DNA from: an uncultured Clostridia bacterium
Lineage (GTDB): Bacteria; Bacillota; Clostridia; Oscillospirales; Feifaniaceae
Assembly: GCA_944376235.1 (NCBI GenBank)
Contig: CALWCA010000012.1
Span: 1 to 64,000, forward strand
DNA length: 64,000 nt
Reading direction: 5' to 3'
Under the pieces are notes generated by a model. It was not told where the DNA came from and ran no database searches. It saw only the letters and a list, made by a program, of their open reading frames with translations. Of the stretch, positions 37,749 to 45,944 are shown in pieces. The stretch's first letter is position 1. Every line of letters begins with the position of its first letter. Made by a program: the position numbers and the translations under genes.

Positions 37749-39113
37749 TTAGAGGGAATCGGAGCAGGTAAAATCCGTTTCGATCATATTGGCAAGAAAA
37801 CGAGCCTTGAGGGTGCGGTTTTTGCAAAAGCCGCAGCCAGAGACGTTGAGATCCTCGGGCAAAACGAATTTGATGCCTTTGACCAGCACGTCACGGCAGC
37901 CGGAGGAAAAATGTGCGGGAACCGTGAGGATTTTGGTTCCGCGCGGGTGTTCGGTGCCGGATTCGTCCTCCTCGCTGAGAAAGACAGCCAGCCCGACGCG
38001 TTTGCGTGGGCAGACGTCGCGGATGGTGACGTCGAGCGTAAGAATGCGGCCCAGCGACTGCAGCTCAATTTCGCCCGCATCGGCGACAAGGGCGTCGCTG
38101 CAGCCCTCCACCGTCAGCTCGACCGGCTGGGGACAGGGCTCAGGCACGACGATTTCCGTGCAGTTGACGTCAATCGAAGGCTCGGGAAATGTGACGGCGT
38201 TGTCCTGATCATCGCTGTAGTAGACCGACTGGTTGATTTTTTTGGTGCCTCCTGTGGAGTCGACATGCTGCACCGTGAAGGTGAGCGAGGCTCCTTCGGA
38301 GGAGGTCACGCCAAGCTCCGGGATGTTCCAGCTCAGGGTGCGCTCCCCGGTCAGCATGGCCGAGCCCTTGGTGGGCTGCGAAAGGCTCAGGATTTGAAAA
38401 TCCTGCTCCACCGTCTCGTCAATGAGGATGGAGGTTGCCCCCGGCTTGCTGATGTTTGCGGCGAGGTCTTCAAAGAGGGTTTCAAGATCGGCCTCATCGG
38501 GAGTGACGGCAACGTGGGAGGCATCGGGGTCGGTGGCCCAGTCGTTGAGAGCCGAGACGTCGATACCGTTTGAGCCGATCAGACCGATGGCATAGATAAC
38601 GATGCCCCGCGCCCGGGCTGCGGCCGCGACGGGACTTGGGTTGCCGCCGGCGGTGGTGTTTCCGTCGGTGAACATCACCATGACCTTGGCATTGGAGGAG
38701 GGAGCGCTCAAAAGCGACGTGGCCACGGAAAAGGCGTCGGCATGATTGGTCAGCCCGCCTGCGGACAGGGCGTCAACGGCGGCGTTGAGATCTGCCACGG
38801 AGGTGATGAGAGAGGTGTCCTCCGAGGCCGTGCTGGCAAAGCTGACAATGCCGATCCTGCTGCCCGAGCCAATCTGACCGTCCCCACTGCCGTCGGTGGC
38901 CTGGTCGATGATTTCAATGAATTTTTTTGCGCCCAGCTTGAGGTTGGCCAGCGCGCTGCCCTCCATGCTGCCCGAACGGTCGAGCACCAGGACGATATCG
39001 GTAGGATTTGTGGTGATATCGGGGGCGGCGGTCAGAGCCAGCGTTACGTCAAAGGTGCCGTTGCAGTCAATTTGGGTGAGGCTTGCGGTTTTGTTGGCGT
39101 TGGTTACACCCAT
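37749..39113 (-). CDS. VWA-domain protein with a cysteine-rich C-terminal domain
   Basis: The 454-residue protein has a von Willebrand factor A domain (about residues 38-215) with an intact metal-ion site: DRSGS, a Thr in GLTNHAD and Asp in MFTDGN. A beta-rich region follows, then a C-terminal part with several cysteines (DVCPRKRVGL, SGCRDVLVKG, SGCGFCKNR). There is no signal peptide, membrane anchor or sorting motif, although the content resembles a surface or coat protein. The ATG follows AAAGGAGC. Function is unknown; adhesion or assembly of an outer layer is an inference from the domain type. Confidence 0.85.
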   Translation of the reverse strand: MGVTNANKTASLTQIDCNGTFDVTLALTAAPDITTNPTDIVLVLDRSGSMEGSALANLKLGAKKFIEIIDQATDGSGDGQIGSGSRIGIVSFASTASEDTSLITSVADLNAAVDALSAGGLTNHADAFSVATSLLSAPSSNAKVMVMFTDGNTTAGGNPSPVAAAARARGIVIYAIGLIGSNGIDVSALNDWATDPDASHVAVTPDEADLETLFEDLAANISKPGATSILIDETVEQDFQILSLSQPTKGSAMLTGERTLSWNIPELGVTSSEGASLTFTVQHVDSTGGTKKINQSVYYSDDQDNAVTFPEPSIDVNCTEIVVPEPCPQPVELTVEGCSDALVADAGEIELQSLGRILTLDVTIRDVCPRKRVGLAVFLSEEDESGTEHPRGTKILTVPAHFSSGCRDVLVKGIKFVLPEDLNVSGCGFCKNRTLKARFLANMIETDFTCSDSL

Positions 39114-39131
39114 GGGAAAAAGCTCCTTTCC

Positions 39132-39180
39132 GAGCCTAAAGGCTCACCCCAGAATATGCCGGGCTTTGAAGATGTGACAA
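39132..39180 (-). promoter_or_regulatory. Promoter and 5'-end hairpin of the VWA gene
   Basis: On the minus strand TTGTCA (39180-39175) and TATTCT (39156-39151) are 18 bases apart. The expected transcript would begin near 39144, at a GAGCC-N4-GGCTC hairpin (39145-39132) just upstream of the ribosome binding site. Confidence 0.55.
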
Positions 39181-39242
39181 ATTTCGACAGACAAAAATTT
39201 GGGGCAAGGGTGTTTTTGGCAAAATGCTCGCAACTTGGTTAC

Positions 39243-39272
39243 TTGACAAAGGGGCTTGTTTGCCACTATGAT
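39243..39272 (+). promoter_or_regulatory. Promoter of the PAP2-like gene
   Basis: TTGACA (39243-39248) and TATGAT (39267-39272) are 18 bases apart. A GCAGG-N4-CCTGC hairpin (39294-39307) lies shortly after the expected start. Confidence 0.6.
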
Positions 39273-39346
39273 ATTAAAATCACAAGAAAATAGGCAGGGT
39301 TTCCTGCAGGCTGGACCAACTGACCCGTTTTGGAAAGGAGAGATTC

Positions 39347-39988
39347 ATGACTGCAACAACTCCGACCACCCCGATGACGCCGAAATCTCCCACGTTTGCC
39401 GACCGGCTGGCCAAGGTCATCCGGGTTCTCACCATCCCTCCCGTGGGAGCGTTCACTCTGGTTTCGTCACTGTATTTCAAGCGGGGTCTGGAATTTGGCT
39501 CCCGTGTGGCTTATCTGTTTGCGGTGCTGTTTTTGTCGGTGTTCCCCGTGCTGGCCTATCCTTTGCAGCCCGCGATCCCGCGGTACCGGGGCAGAGGGCG
39601 GGAAGGGCAAAGAAGCCTGGCAATTTTGATGTCGGTGCTGGGCTATTTGTTTGGCATTATTTTCGTCTGCTTTACGCACGCGACCGATATGCTGCTGACC
39701 ATCTATGTGGTCTATGTGGTGTCTGGAATCGGCATTGCCGTGTGCAGCAAATTTCTTCATGTTGCGGCAAGCGGCCATGCCTGCGCCGTGGCGGGCCCCG
39801 TGGCGGGCATGACCTATTTCCTGGGAGGGGGCGTTTTGCCCTGGGGGCTGCTGACCTTTTCGGTCGTCTGCTGGTCAAGCCTGCGCTTAAAACGCCACAC
39901 GCTGCCCGAGTTTTTGCTGGGCGGCGCTATTTCGGTGGGCTCCTTGTTTTTGACCATTGCGGTGCTCAGGGTTCCAAGATTTTCGTAA
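39347..39988 (+). CDS. PAP2-superfamily-like integral membrane protein
   Basis: The 213-residue protein has about six hydrophobic segments after a Thr/Pro-rich N-terminus (TATTPTTPMTPKSPT). Two stretches recall the PAP2 phosphatase active site: ASGHACAV (like the SGH motif) and RHTLPEFLLGG (like the RHTxxDxxxG motif, with Glu for Asp). The first motif, KxxxxxxRP, is not clear, so catalytic activity is uncertain. PAP2 proteins dephosphorylate lipid phosphates. GGAAAGGAG precedes the ATG. It is divergent from the VWA gene. Confidence 0.65.
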   Translation: MTATTPTTPMTPKSPTFADRLAKVIRVLTIPPVGAFTLVSSLYFKRGLEFGSRVAYLFAVLFLSVFPVLAYPLQPAIPRYRGRGREGQRSLAILMSVLGYLFGIIFVCFTHATDMLLTIYVVYVVSGIGIAVCSKFLHVAASGHACAVAGPVAGMTYFLGGGVLPWGLLTFSVVCWSSLRLKRHTLPEFLLGGAISVGSLFLTIAVLRVPRFS

Positions 39989-40005
39989 AGACGAAAGGGC
40001 CTTAT

Positions 40006-40047
40006 GAAAAAGGGCCGGCAATCCAAAAGGATTGCCGGCCCTCTTTT
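40006..40047. terminator. Bidirectional terminator between convergent genes
   Basis: A perfect 14-base stem (40011-40024 with 40029-40042) on an AAAA loop has A residues on the left and CTTTT on the right, so it can end both the PAP2-like gene and the MFS gene from the other side. Confidence 0.85.
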
Positions 40048-40063
40048 GAAGGTTCAAGGGGGG

Positions 40064-41374
40064 TTACTGGTTTGCGGGAGTTGCGGTTTTTGCCGCTTCG
40101 ATCTTGTCGTTGATGGCGTCGCACTTTTCAAGCTCTCTGGGCGAGAAGGTGAAGGCGCCCAGCATGAGCATCATGATGAGAACGCCTCCCACCGCGATGG
40201 CCAAAAAGCCGGGCACATAGGAGCCAAACATGTCATACACGGCAGCCGAGAGCGGCACACCGACGGCGCTGCCCATGCTGACGAAGGGCTGACATACGCC
40301 ATATACTCTGGTATATTCCCTGTCGCCGAAGATGCGGCCGGTGATGTAGGGCATCTGCATGGTCTGGATGGCATTGGCAAAGCCGAAGACCACGGCAAAG
40401 ATCATGGGCAGGGGGGATCTGGTGGCAAAGCACAGGAAGACGGCGGAGCCCGACAGGGTCAGGGCCAGCACGGAGGTGGTCAGCTTCATGCCGACGGTGT
40501 CATACATACGGCCCACCAAGATCTTTCCGGGCACCAGCACAAACATGGTAACAGAGAAAACGCTGGCGGCATAGGCGGCGTCAAAGCCGTTGTCGGTCAG
40601 GTGGCCGATGATGTTGTTTTGCAGGCCCATTCCGCAGGCTGAGGAGAGGAAGAGGCCAAACACATAGCACCAGTAGGTTTTGGATTTGAGGGCTTGGGCG
40701 CGCGTCATACCCGAAATGGAGGCGACGGGCTTGGTTTCATGCTTTTCGGAAGCCTGTTTTTCCCAGCCGAGGGGCTTGAGGCCCATTTCCTGGGGGGTTT
40801 CGCGGATCAGGAAGATGAGGACGGGCACCGTGATGATGAGGAAAACGACGGCCAGCTGAACAAAGCCGGAGCGCCAGCCCGAGGCTTCCACCGTGGCCGA
40901 GACAATGGGGGTCATGACAGAGCCGGCAAGGCCGGAGCCGGCCAGGGCAATGCCCATGGCGGTGCCGCGCTTTTCAATGAACCAATTGGAGAGGATGCGG
41001 GCGATGGGCACGCCGGTCAGCATGCCGGAAAAGATGCCCTTGACCGTGGCAATGGCATAGAAGTGGTAAACACTGGTGGCCCTGGAGTAGCCGAACATGC
41101 AGGCGCCGATGATGCAGCAGCCGATAATCATAAAGGGCTTGAAGCGGTGGTTCTTGAAGAACTCACCCCACAGGGGGCTCATGAAGAGGCCGCCCAGCAT
41201 AGCGAAGGAGTTGTAGAGCGTAAAGGTTCCACGGGCGACGCCCAGGTCTTCGCAGCAGGGGACGATGAACACCGAAAGGGTGTTGGAGATGATGCCGACG
41301 GCGGCTGCCTGGATACACAAGCAGCCGAGCACAACGACCCATCCATAAAAAAATTTAGGTTTACTCTGTTGCAT
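40064..41374 (-). CDS. OFA-type MFS transporter (paralogue 7)
   Basis: The 436-residue carrier has the FFYGWVVVLGCLCIQAAAVG start and NWFIEKRGTAMGIALAGSG at helices 4-5. It is closest to the tandem pair at 7488 and 9136, although it lies on the other side of the origin and on the other strand, so it probably arose by duplication and transposition across the origin. GGAGGG precedes the ATG by about 11 bases. Confidence 0.88.
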   Translation of the reverse strand: MQQSKPKFFYGWVVVLGCLCIQAAAVGIISNTLSVFIVPCCEDLGVARGTFTLYNSFAMLGGLFMSPLWGEFFKNHRFKPFMIIGCCIIGACMFGYSRATSVYHFYAIATVKGIFSGMLTGVPIARILSNWFIEKRGTAMGIALAGSGLAGSVMTPIVSATVEASGWRSGFVQLAVVFLIITVPVLIFLIRETPQEMGLKPLGWEKQASEKHETKPVASISGMTRAQALKSKTYWCYVFGLFLSSACGMGLQNNIIGHLTDNGFDAAYAASVFSVTMFVLVPGKILVGRMYDTVGMKLTTSVLALTLSGSAVFLCFATRSPLPMIFAVVFGFANAIQTMQMPYITGRIFGDREYTRVYGVCQPFVSMGSAVGVPLSAAVYDMFGSYVPGFLAIAVGGVLIMMLMLGAFTFSPRELEKCDAINDKIEAAKTATPANQ

Positions 41375-41418
41375 GAGACAGTTTCCCTCCTGATTTAATC
41401 ATTTGTCAGGCTTTGTCC

Positions 41419-41447
41419 AGTGTAGCATTCTTTTTGCGTGAATGCAA
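41419..41447 (-). promoter_or_regulatory. Promoter of MFS paralogue 7
   Basis: On the minus strand TTGCAT (41447-41442) and TACACT (41424-41419) are 17 bases apart, 45 bases upstream of the start codon. Confidence 0.6.
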
Positions 41448-41651
41448 CGGCTTTGCAGAAAGTTTTTATGAAACAGAGAAATTTGCCAAAAAGGAGCGGG
41501 ACGGGGGCTGTCAATAAAGGACAACGGGGTCGGACATCTTCGAGCGGAAGCCTTCTCCAAAAACACAGGCAGCCAGATAAAACGCGTCAGCCATTCGCCT
41601 GCCGGGATGCAAGCATCAAAAGGGTTCCCGCTTGTCCGAAAGAAGAAGAGC

Positions 41652-41695
41652 AAAAAACCAGGGAGGGAAAACGCGCGGCGTTTTCCCTCCCTGGT
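41652..41695 (-). terminator. trpS terminator
   Basis: A perfect 18-base stem (41657... to 41674 with 41678-41695) on a 3-base loop is followed on the minus strand by six T residues, 70 bases after the trpS stop. Confidence 0.88.
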
Positions 41696-41767
41696 GAAAG
41701 CGGCAACGGCACTCAAATACTGGCAGCAGGTCGATGTCAAAAGAATGCGGGAACCTCTGTCTGCCGG

Positions 41768-42775
41768 TCAGCGACGCCGCACAAAGCCCAGCCTGTCGTA
41801 GATATCCATCACCTTGGCATCGGTGATGTCGCGGGCCTTTTGGGCGCCCTTGGCCATGACGTCCTCCAGGTAGGCGCGGTCCTTGAGCAGCTCAAGGCTC
41901 TTTTCACGCAGGGGGCGCAGCAGCTCGATGACGGCCTCGGCCACGGCGGGCTTGAAGACGCCGTAGCCCTTGCCCTCAAATTCGGCCTCCACCTGCTCCA
42001 CGGTTTTCCCGGTGGCCACCGAATAAATATTGATCAGGTTGGAAACGCCCGGCTTGTCTTCCGAGAAGGCCACTCTAGAATCGCTGTCGGTCACGGCGCG
42101 CTTGAACTTGCGCAGGATGTCGTCGGGCGAATCCATGACCAGGATGTAGGCGTTTTCGTTGGAGTCGGACTTGCTCATCTTGCGGGAGGGGTCCTGCAGG
42201 CTCATAATTTTGGCTCCCTCCTTGGGGATGAAGGCCTCGGGCACCACAAAGGAGCCGGGGAAGCGGTTGTTGAAACGGATGGCAATGTCTCTGGCCAGCT
42301 CCACATGCTGCCTCTGATCCTCGCCCACCGGCACGATGTCGGCATCGTAGACCAAAATGTCGGCCGCCATGAGCACGGGGTAGGTGAAGAGCCCGGCGTT
42401 GACGTTGTCGGCATGGCGCTGGCTCTTGTCCTTAAACTGGGTCATGCGCGAGAGCTCGCCGAACATGGTAAAGCAGCTGAGCACCCAGCTCAGCTCGGGA
42501 TGGCCGGGCACATGGCTTTGAATGAAGAGCACGCACTTGTCGGGATCCAGCCCCGCCGCCAGCAGCTGGGCAAAGAGCTGATAGGTCTGTTCCCGCAGGT
42601 CGTCGGGGTTCTGCCGGACGGTGATGGCGTGCAGATCGACGACACAGTAACGGTTGTCAAACTCATCGCTGTCCTGGATGTCAACCCAGTTTTTAATCGA
42701 CCCCAAATAATTTCCGAGTGTGATTTTGCCGCTGGGCTGGATGCCGCTCAGACTGACCTTGCGCTTTTTTTCCAT
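41768..42775 (-). CDS. trpS: Tryptophan--tRNA ligase
   Basis: The 335-residue class I synthetase has the N-terminal nucleotide motif (GIQPSGKITLGNYLG, with the HIGH-like signature) and KMSKS, preceded by PSRK. It charges tRNA-Trp. The ATG at 42775 and a GTG just before it both fit the AGGAG at 42786 or so. A good promoter precedes it, but the about 140-base leader shows no T-box sequence, unlike many Firmicute trpS genes. Confidence 0.96.
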   Translation of the reverse strand: MEKKRKVSLSGIQPSGKITLGNYLGSIKNWVDIQDSDEFDNRYCVVDLHAITVRQNPDDLREQTYQLFAQLLAAGLDPDKCVLFIQSHVPGHPELSWVLSCFTMFGELSRMTQFKDKSQRHADNVNAGLFTYPVLMAADILVYDADIVPVGEDQRQHVELARDIAIRFNNRFPGSFVVPEAFIPKEGAKIMSLQDPSRKMSKSDSNENAYILVMDSPDDILRKFKRAVTDSDSRVAFSEDKPGVSNLINIYSVATGKTVEQVEAEFEGKGYGVFKPAVAEAVIELLRPLREKSLELLKDRAYLEDVMAKGAQKARDITDAKVMDIYDRLGFVRRR

Positions 42776-43138
42776 CACTGTATCGCTCCTTTTCTATAGA
42801 TTTTCGGCCAAAGCGGAGAAATTTGCCCCGCCCCCGCCGCGCAAAGACAAAAGCCCCCTTTGCCCGGCCCGAAGGGAGGGGCGAAGGGCAAGACCCTTTT
42901 TAAAGCCTTTGCGAATACCGCATATTATATCAAAAATTCCCCCTGTGCGCAAGGCGCACAAGGGGAAAATGCAAGAATACATTGACACAGAAGCTGCCGG
43001 ATGACACAGGGCGCGGCGGCAGCTTCCGGCACAGGGGTTTTGCAAAGACAGCCCCCGGAAAAAGCGCCGGGCAAGAGCCGACGGAAGGGCGCAGAACAAA
43101 GGCGTCCGCGCTCCTGGACGTGCGGGGAAGGGGACGCC
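42776..43138. other. Leader region of trpS and gap to the AEC gene
   Basis: The 363-base gap contains the trpS promoter and a leader rich in G and C with short stems. The part nearer the AEC gene has no gene; a TTGACA at 42982 on the plus strand has no matching -10 box. Confidence 0.5.
42924..42952 (-). promoter_or_regulatory. trpS promoter
   Basis: On the minus strand TTGCGC (42952-42947) and TATAAT (42929-42924) are 17 bases apart, with TGA directly before the -10 box. Confidence 0.75.
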
Positions 43139-44053
43139 TCAAAGGGGCGGCAGCAGAAAGCCGAAGACGATCCAGACCAGCACGAAGGTGATCACGTTAG
43201 AGAGGCTGTTGAAGAGAGCTGCCGCCTTAGGGTGAAAGTCGTATTCCGAGCAGTAGGCGATGCAGTTGATGGCGCCGGGAAGCAGGAAAAAGAGCACGAG
43301 AGTGTAGCGCGTCAGAGGGGGATACAGATTCAGGGAACACAGGGCAAAGGCGGCAAGCCCGCCCGCCAGATAGCGCAGGGGCAGCATTTTGAAGACCAGC
43401 CGCCGCTCGTCGGCGCCTAAGTTGAAGTCGAGCGTCATGCCAAGCGCCAGCATGGAAAGCGGGGTGTTGATTTTGGTGATGGTGTCGGTAAAGGTGTAGC
43501 AGAAATCGGGCAGGTGGATGCCGGTGGCGGCCATGAGAAGGGCGGCCGCCAGGGCCAGCAGTACGGGAGAGGTGGCAAGCCGGCGGCCTGCCGCGCGCCA
43601 GTCGGCGCCCTGCTCGGTGTAGAGCTGGGCGTGGATGACGCAAAAGGCATAGAGTGTCACGGCGTTGCCGCCGTGCACGGCCACCATGATGGGCGTGGCC
43701 TCCGCGCCAAACAGCGCCTCGGCGAGAGGGATGCCGATAAAGCCCACGTTGATGCCGGCAAAATTCAAAACGGCCATGCCTTTTTGGGAGCGTGTCTTGC
43801 CGGGGAGAAGGAGGTAGACAAGCCCCGATAAGAACAGGCCGAACAGGCAGGACACCGCGAAGATCGAGAGATACTCGGGCGTGAGCTCCACCGTGCGGAA
43901 GTTGGACAGGATGAGGCAGGGGATGATGAGGGTGGTGATGAGCTTAAAGTAGATTTTATAGTCGTTTTCGCCCACAGCCCCGCTTTTGCGCAGCACAAAT
44001 CCCGCCGCGATGACAGAGCCTAGCAGTAAAAAGACCGAATTGACGGAAGACAT
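43139..44053 (-). CDS. AEC family (auxin efflux carrier type) transporter
   Basis: The 304-residue membrane protein has about ten hydrophobic segments. The AEC pattern is visible in AAGFVLRKSGAVGENDYKIYFKLITTLIIPCLIL and in the second half at GMTLDFNLG. Bacterial members export or import dicarboxylates such as malate or malonate. The ATG at 44053 follows GAGAGGGG. There are no co-transcribed genes to suggest a substrate. Confidence 0.88.
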   Translation of the reverse strand: MSSVNSVFLLLGSVIAAGFVLRKSGAVGENDYKIYFKLITTLIIPCLILSNFRTVELTPEYLSIFAVSCLFGLFLSGLVYLLLPGKTRSQKGMAVLNFAGINVGFIGIPLAEALFGAEATPIMVAVHGGNAVTLYAFCVIHAQLYTEQGADWRAAGRRLATSPVLLALAAALLMAATGIHLPDFCYTFTDTITKINTPLSMLALGMTLDFNLGADERRLVFKMLPLRYLAGGLAAFALCSLNLYPPLTRYTLVLFFLLPGAINCIAYCSEYDFHPKAAALFNSLSNVITFVLVWIVFGFLLPPL

Positions 44054-44601
44054 GAGAAAAACCCCTCTCTTGCGAAAAAACGCGGGTTTTTGCGCGCACC
44101 GGCGGTTTTTCCTTTATTGTAGCGCCTTTGAAGGGGGGATGCAAGGGGCTCTTTGGGGGGAGAGGGGGCCCGGCCGGCAGGGCGGGGCGCGCCTGTGAGG
44201 CTGGCCGCCGCCCGCCGCAGCAGCAGCCGCCCCGCCGGGCAGGGACGCCGCAGCGTCCCTGCGGGGCGCGGCCCTGTGCCGAGGGGCGGGCTAAAAAAAG
44301 GATGCCGGCGGGCACACAGGGGGAGAAAAGGAAGGGGGAAAAGGGGCCGCGCTTTGCGCAGGCTTTGGCCTGCGCCTCGCCGGGGCAAAAGAGCGGGAGC
44401 CTGCGGGAAGGGGAGAGGCAGGCGGCCCTGCCGCACCGCGTCCGGCCCTCCGTGCCCGCTCAGCCCCGCACCGCACCCCCGCACCGCGTCCGGCCCTCCG
44501 GCCCTGCCGCAGCCTTGCGCCGCAGCCTTGCGCCGCACCGCCCTCCACCGCCCTCCGTCCCCGCCGCAGCCTTGCACCCTCCTCCGCCTAGGGGGGGCCG
44601 G

Positions 44602-44617
44602 TGTTTCCCGTGAAACA
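44602..44617. promoter_or_regulatory. parS-like site (hybrid of parS and Noc-site features)
   Basis: TGTTTCCCGTGAAACA differs from the ParB consensus TGTTTCACGTGAAACA at one position. Its left half, TTTCCCG, is the half-site known for Noc binding in Bacillus (ATTTCCCGGGAAAT). It is about 15 kb from the candidate origin on the right arm. Which protein binds it cannot be decided from sequence. Confidence 0.6.
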
Positions 44618-44618
44618 A

Positions 44619-44646
44619 AAAGCGGCGGGGAATCTCCCCGCCGCTT
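44619..44646 (-). terminator. Terminator-like hairpin after the PstS-like gene
   Basis: A perfect stem with arms of about 12 bases (AAGCGGCGGGGA and its complement) and an ATC loop lies 50 bases after the stop of the minus-strand gene. On that strand it is followed by TTTTTG and the parS-like site. Confidence 0.75.
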
Positions 44647-44695
44647 ACGCCCCGGTGTTCCAAAGCGCATTTTTCAGAGCGCATGGTTTGAAGGC

Positions 44696-45652
44696 TCAGG
44701 CGAGCGGAAGGTAGCCCGCCTGCTCAATGATATCCTGCCCCTGCTCCGACAAAAACCAGTCGATGAGCAGGGGGATGTTCGGGTTGTCGTTGGCCGCGTC
44801 GTAAACGGCGTAAAACTCGCTCACGAGGGGGTAGCCGCCCGACGTCACGCCCTCCAGGTCGGGATACACCCCGTCGACCGCCAGCATCCTGACATTCCCG
44901 TTTGCCACCACGTCCTCCACATAAAACCGAAAGGAAAAGCCGATGGCGGCGCCCAGGAAGCCCAGATAATTTTTCTTTGTGGGCTGTCCCTCCATGAAGG
45001 ACAAAAAGGCGCTCTGGCTGCCGCTCCCCTCAGCCCTCTGCAGGGGCAAAATGGGTGTGTGCGGGCCGCCGAGCTGCGACCAGAAGGTGTATTCGCCGGC
45101 ATAGATGCCCCGAATCTGCTGCAGGGTCAGGGAGGTGACGGGATTGCTGCTGCTGGTGAGAAACACAAAGGCCTCGCGGCCGATGGGCACCAGCTTCAGC
45201 TCCACGCCCTGCTGCTCGGCGTATTGCAGCTGCTGCTCCGAGGGGGCGGCGCACACCACGATGTCGGAGTCGCCGTCCACCACGGCCCGGTAGGCGCCCG
45301 CCGTGTTTCGCATCTGGAGGCGGCTGTCTTTGGTAAAGTCGCTGCCGTCAAACTCCACCGCGCTCTCGGGGTAGAGGGCGTGCACAAAGGCGGAGGTGAC
45401 GGGGTAGAGCGCCGAGGCCGAGTCGATCACGGGCAGCTCCCCGCTCAGCGCAAGCTGTCCTGTGACCTTCACAATCTCCGAGTCGTCGTCAAAGGGGAGG
45501 TAGCGGTCGAGCTCAATGGCCTTTGCGCGCAGCCCCCGGTCGGCGCTCGGCAGGCAGCGCCAGGTGCCCAGCGTGAAAAGGGCGGCGTTGAAGAGCAAAA
45601 AGGCAAGCGCCACGGCCGTCAGCATGGCGGCCTGGCGGGTTTTTCGCGTCAT
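44696..45652 (-). CDS. Orphan PstS-like phosphate-binding protein, membrane-anchored
   Basis: The 318-residue protein has an N-terminal membrane helix (AAMLTAVALAFLLFNAALF) without a lipobox, followed by a periplasmic-binding fold of the PstS type: IDSASALYPVTSAF, then EAFVFLTSSSNPVTSLTLQQIRGIYAG and RAEGSGSQSAFL. It looks like a phosphate or small-anion sensor or receptor, but no PstCAB permease is nearby. The ATG at 45652 is 8 bases from GGGAGG; a GTG at 45661 overlaps that site. It is coupled to two tiny membrane-protein genes upstream. Confidence 0.85.
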   Translation of the reverse strand: MTRKTRQAAMLTAVALAFLLFNAALFTLGTWRCLPSADRGLRAKAIELDRYLPFDDDSEIVKVTGQLALSGELPVIDSASALYPVTSAFVHALYPESAVEFDGSDFTKDSRLQMRNTAGAYRAVVDGDSDIVVCAAPSEQQLQYAEQQGVELKLVPIGREAFVFLTSSSNPVTSLTLQQIRGIYAGEYTFWSQLGGPHTPILPLQRAEGSGSQSAFLSFMEGQPTKKNYLGFLGAAIGFSFRFYVEDVVANGNVRMLAVDGVYPDLEGVTSGGYPLVSEFYAVYDAANDNPNIPLLIDWFLSEQGQDIIEQAGYLPLA

Positions 45653-45657
45653 GCGGC

Positions 45658-45795
45658 TCACCTCCCGCGCGCCAGAAAGGAGAGAATGGAGCAGCTGGAA
45701 TAAAGCCAGCCCAAAAGGACCATATGGGCGAGGGTGAGGGCACAGCCTGCAAGGGTCACGGCCAGCAGCCTGCGGGTGTAGGTTTTGTCATCCAT
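45658..45795 (-). CDS. 45-residue membrane protein
   Basis: The product is a single hydrophobic helix with a short basic N-terminus (MDDKTYTRRLLAVTLAGC, then LAHMVLLGWLYSSCS) and a basic end. AAAGGAGG precedes the ATG by 6 bases. The stop codon lies 5 bases before the PstS-like start. Its function is unknown; the tight spacing suggests it acts with the binding protein. Confidence 0.7.
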   Translation of the reverse strand: MDDKTYTRRLLAVTLAGCALTLAHMVLLGWLYSSCSILSFLARGR

Positions 45796-45944
45796 CAAAG
45801 GCCTCCTTTCAAAGGGCTTTGCAGGGGAAAAGGGCGAAGGGTAGCCGGCGCCGCCGGGTTTCCGCGCGGGGAAAGGCCTGTCCTGCGGCGGCAGCAAAGG
45901 GCGTTGACGGAAAAAGGGCGTCTTTGGCGTTGCCCAGCCGCCCC

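Larger units (their letters stand above)
41375..41767. other. Intergenic region between MFS paralogue 7 and trpS
   Basis: The 393-base gap holds the MFS promoter (41419-41447, minus strand) and the trpS terminator (41652-41695). No gene was seen in it. Confidence 0.6.
44054..44695. repeat. GC-rich repetitive intergenic region
   Basis: This 642-base gap between two minus-strand genes has no credible coding sequence. A 22-base phrase occurs twice without change (44431-44452 and 44479-44500), and the 12-base CCGCAGCCTTGC occurs three times (44507-44518, 44520-44531, 44564-44575). A parS-like site (44602-44617) and a hairpin (44619-44646) follow at the right end. Confidence 0.6.

Noticed and set aside
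42780-42920. T-box in the trpS leader
   Set aside because: No match to the conserved T-box bulge sequence or antiterminator was seen on the minus strand.
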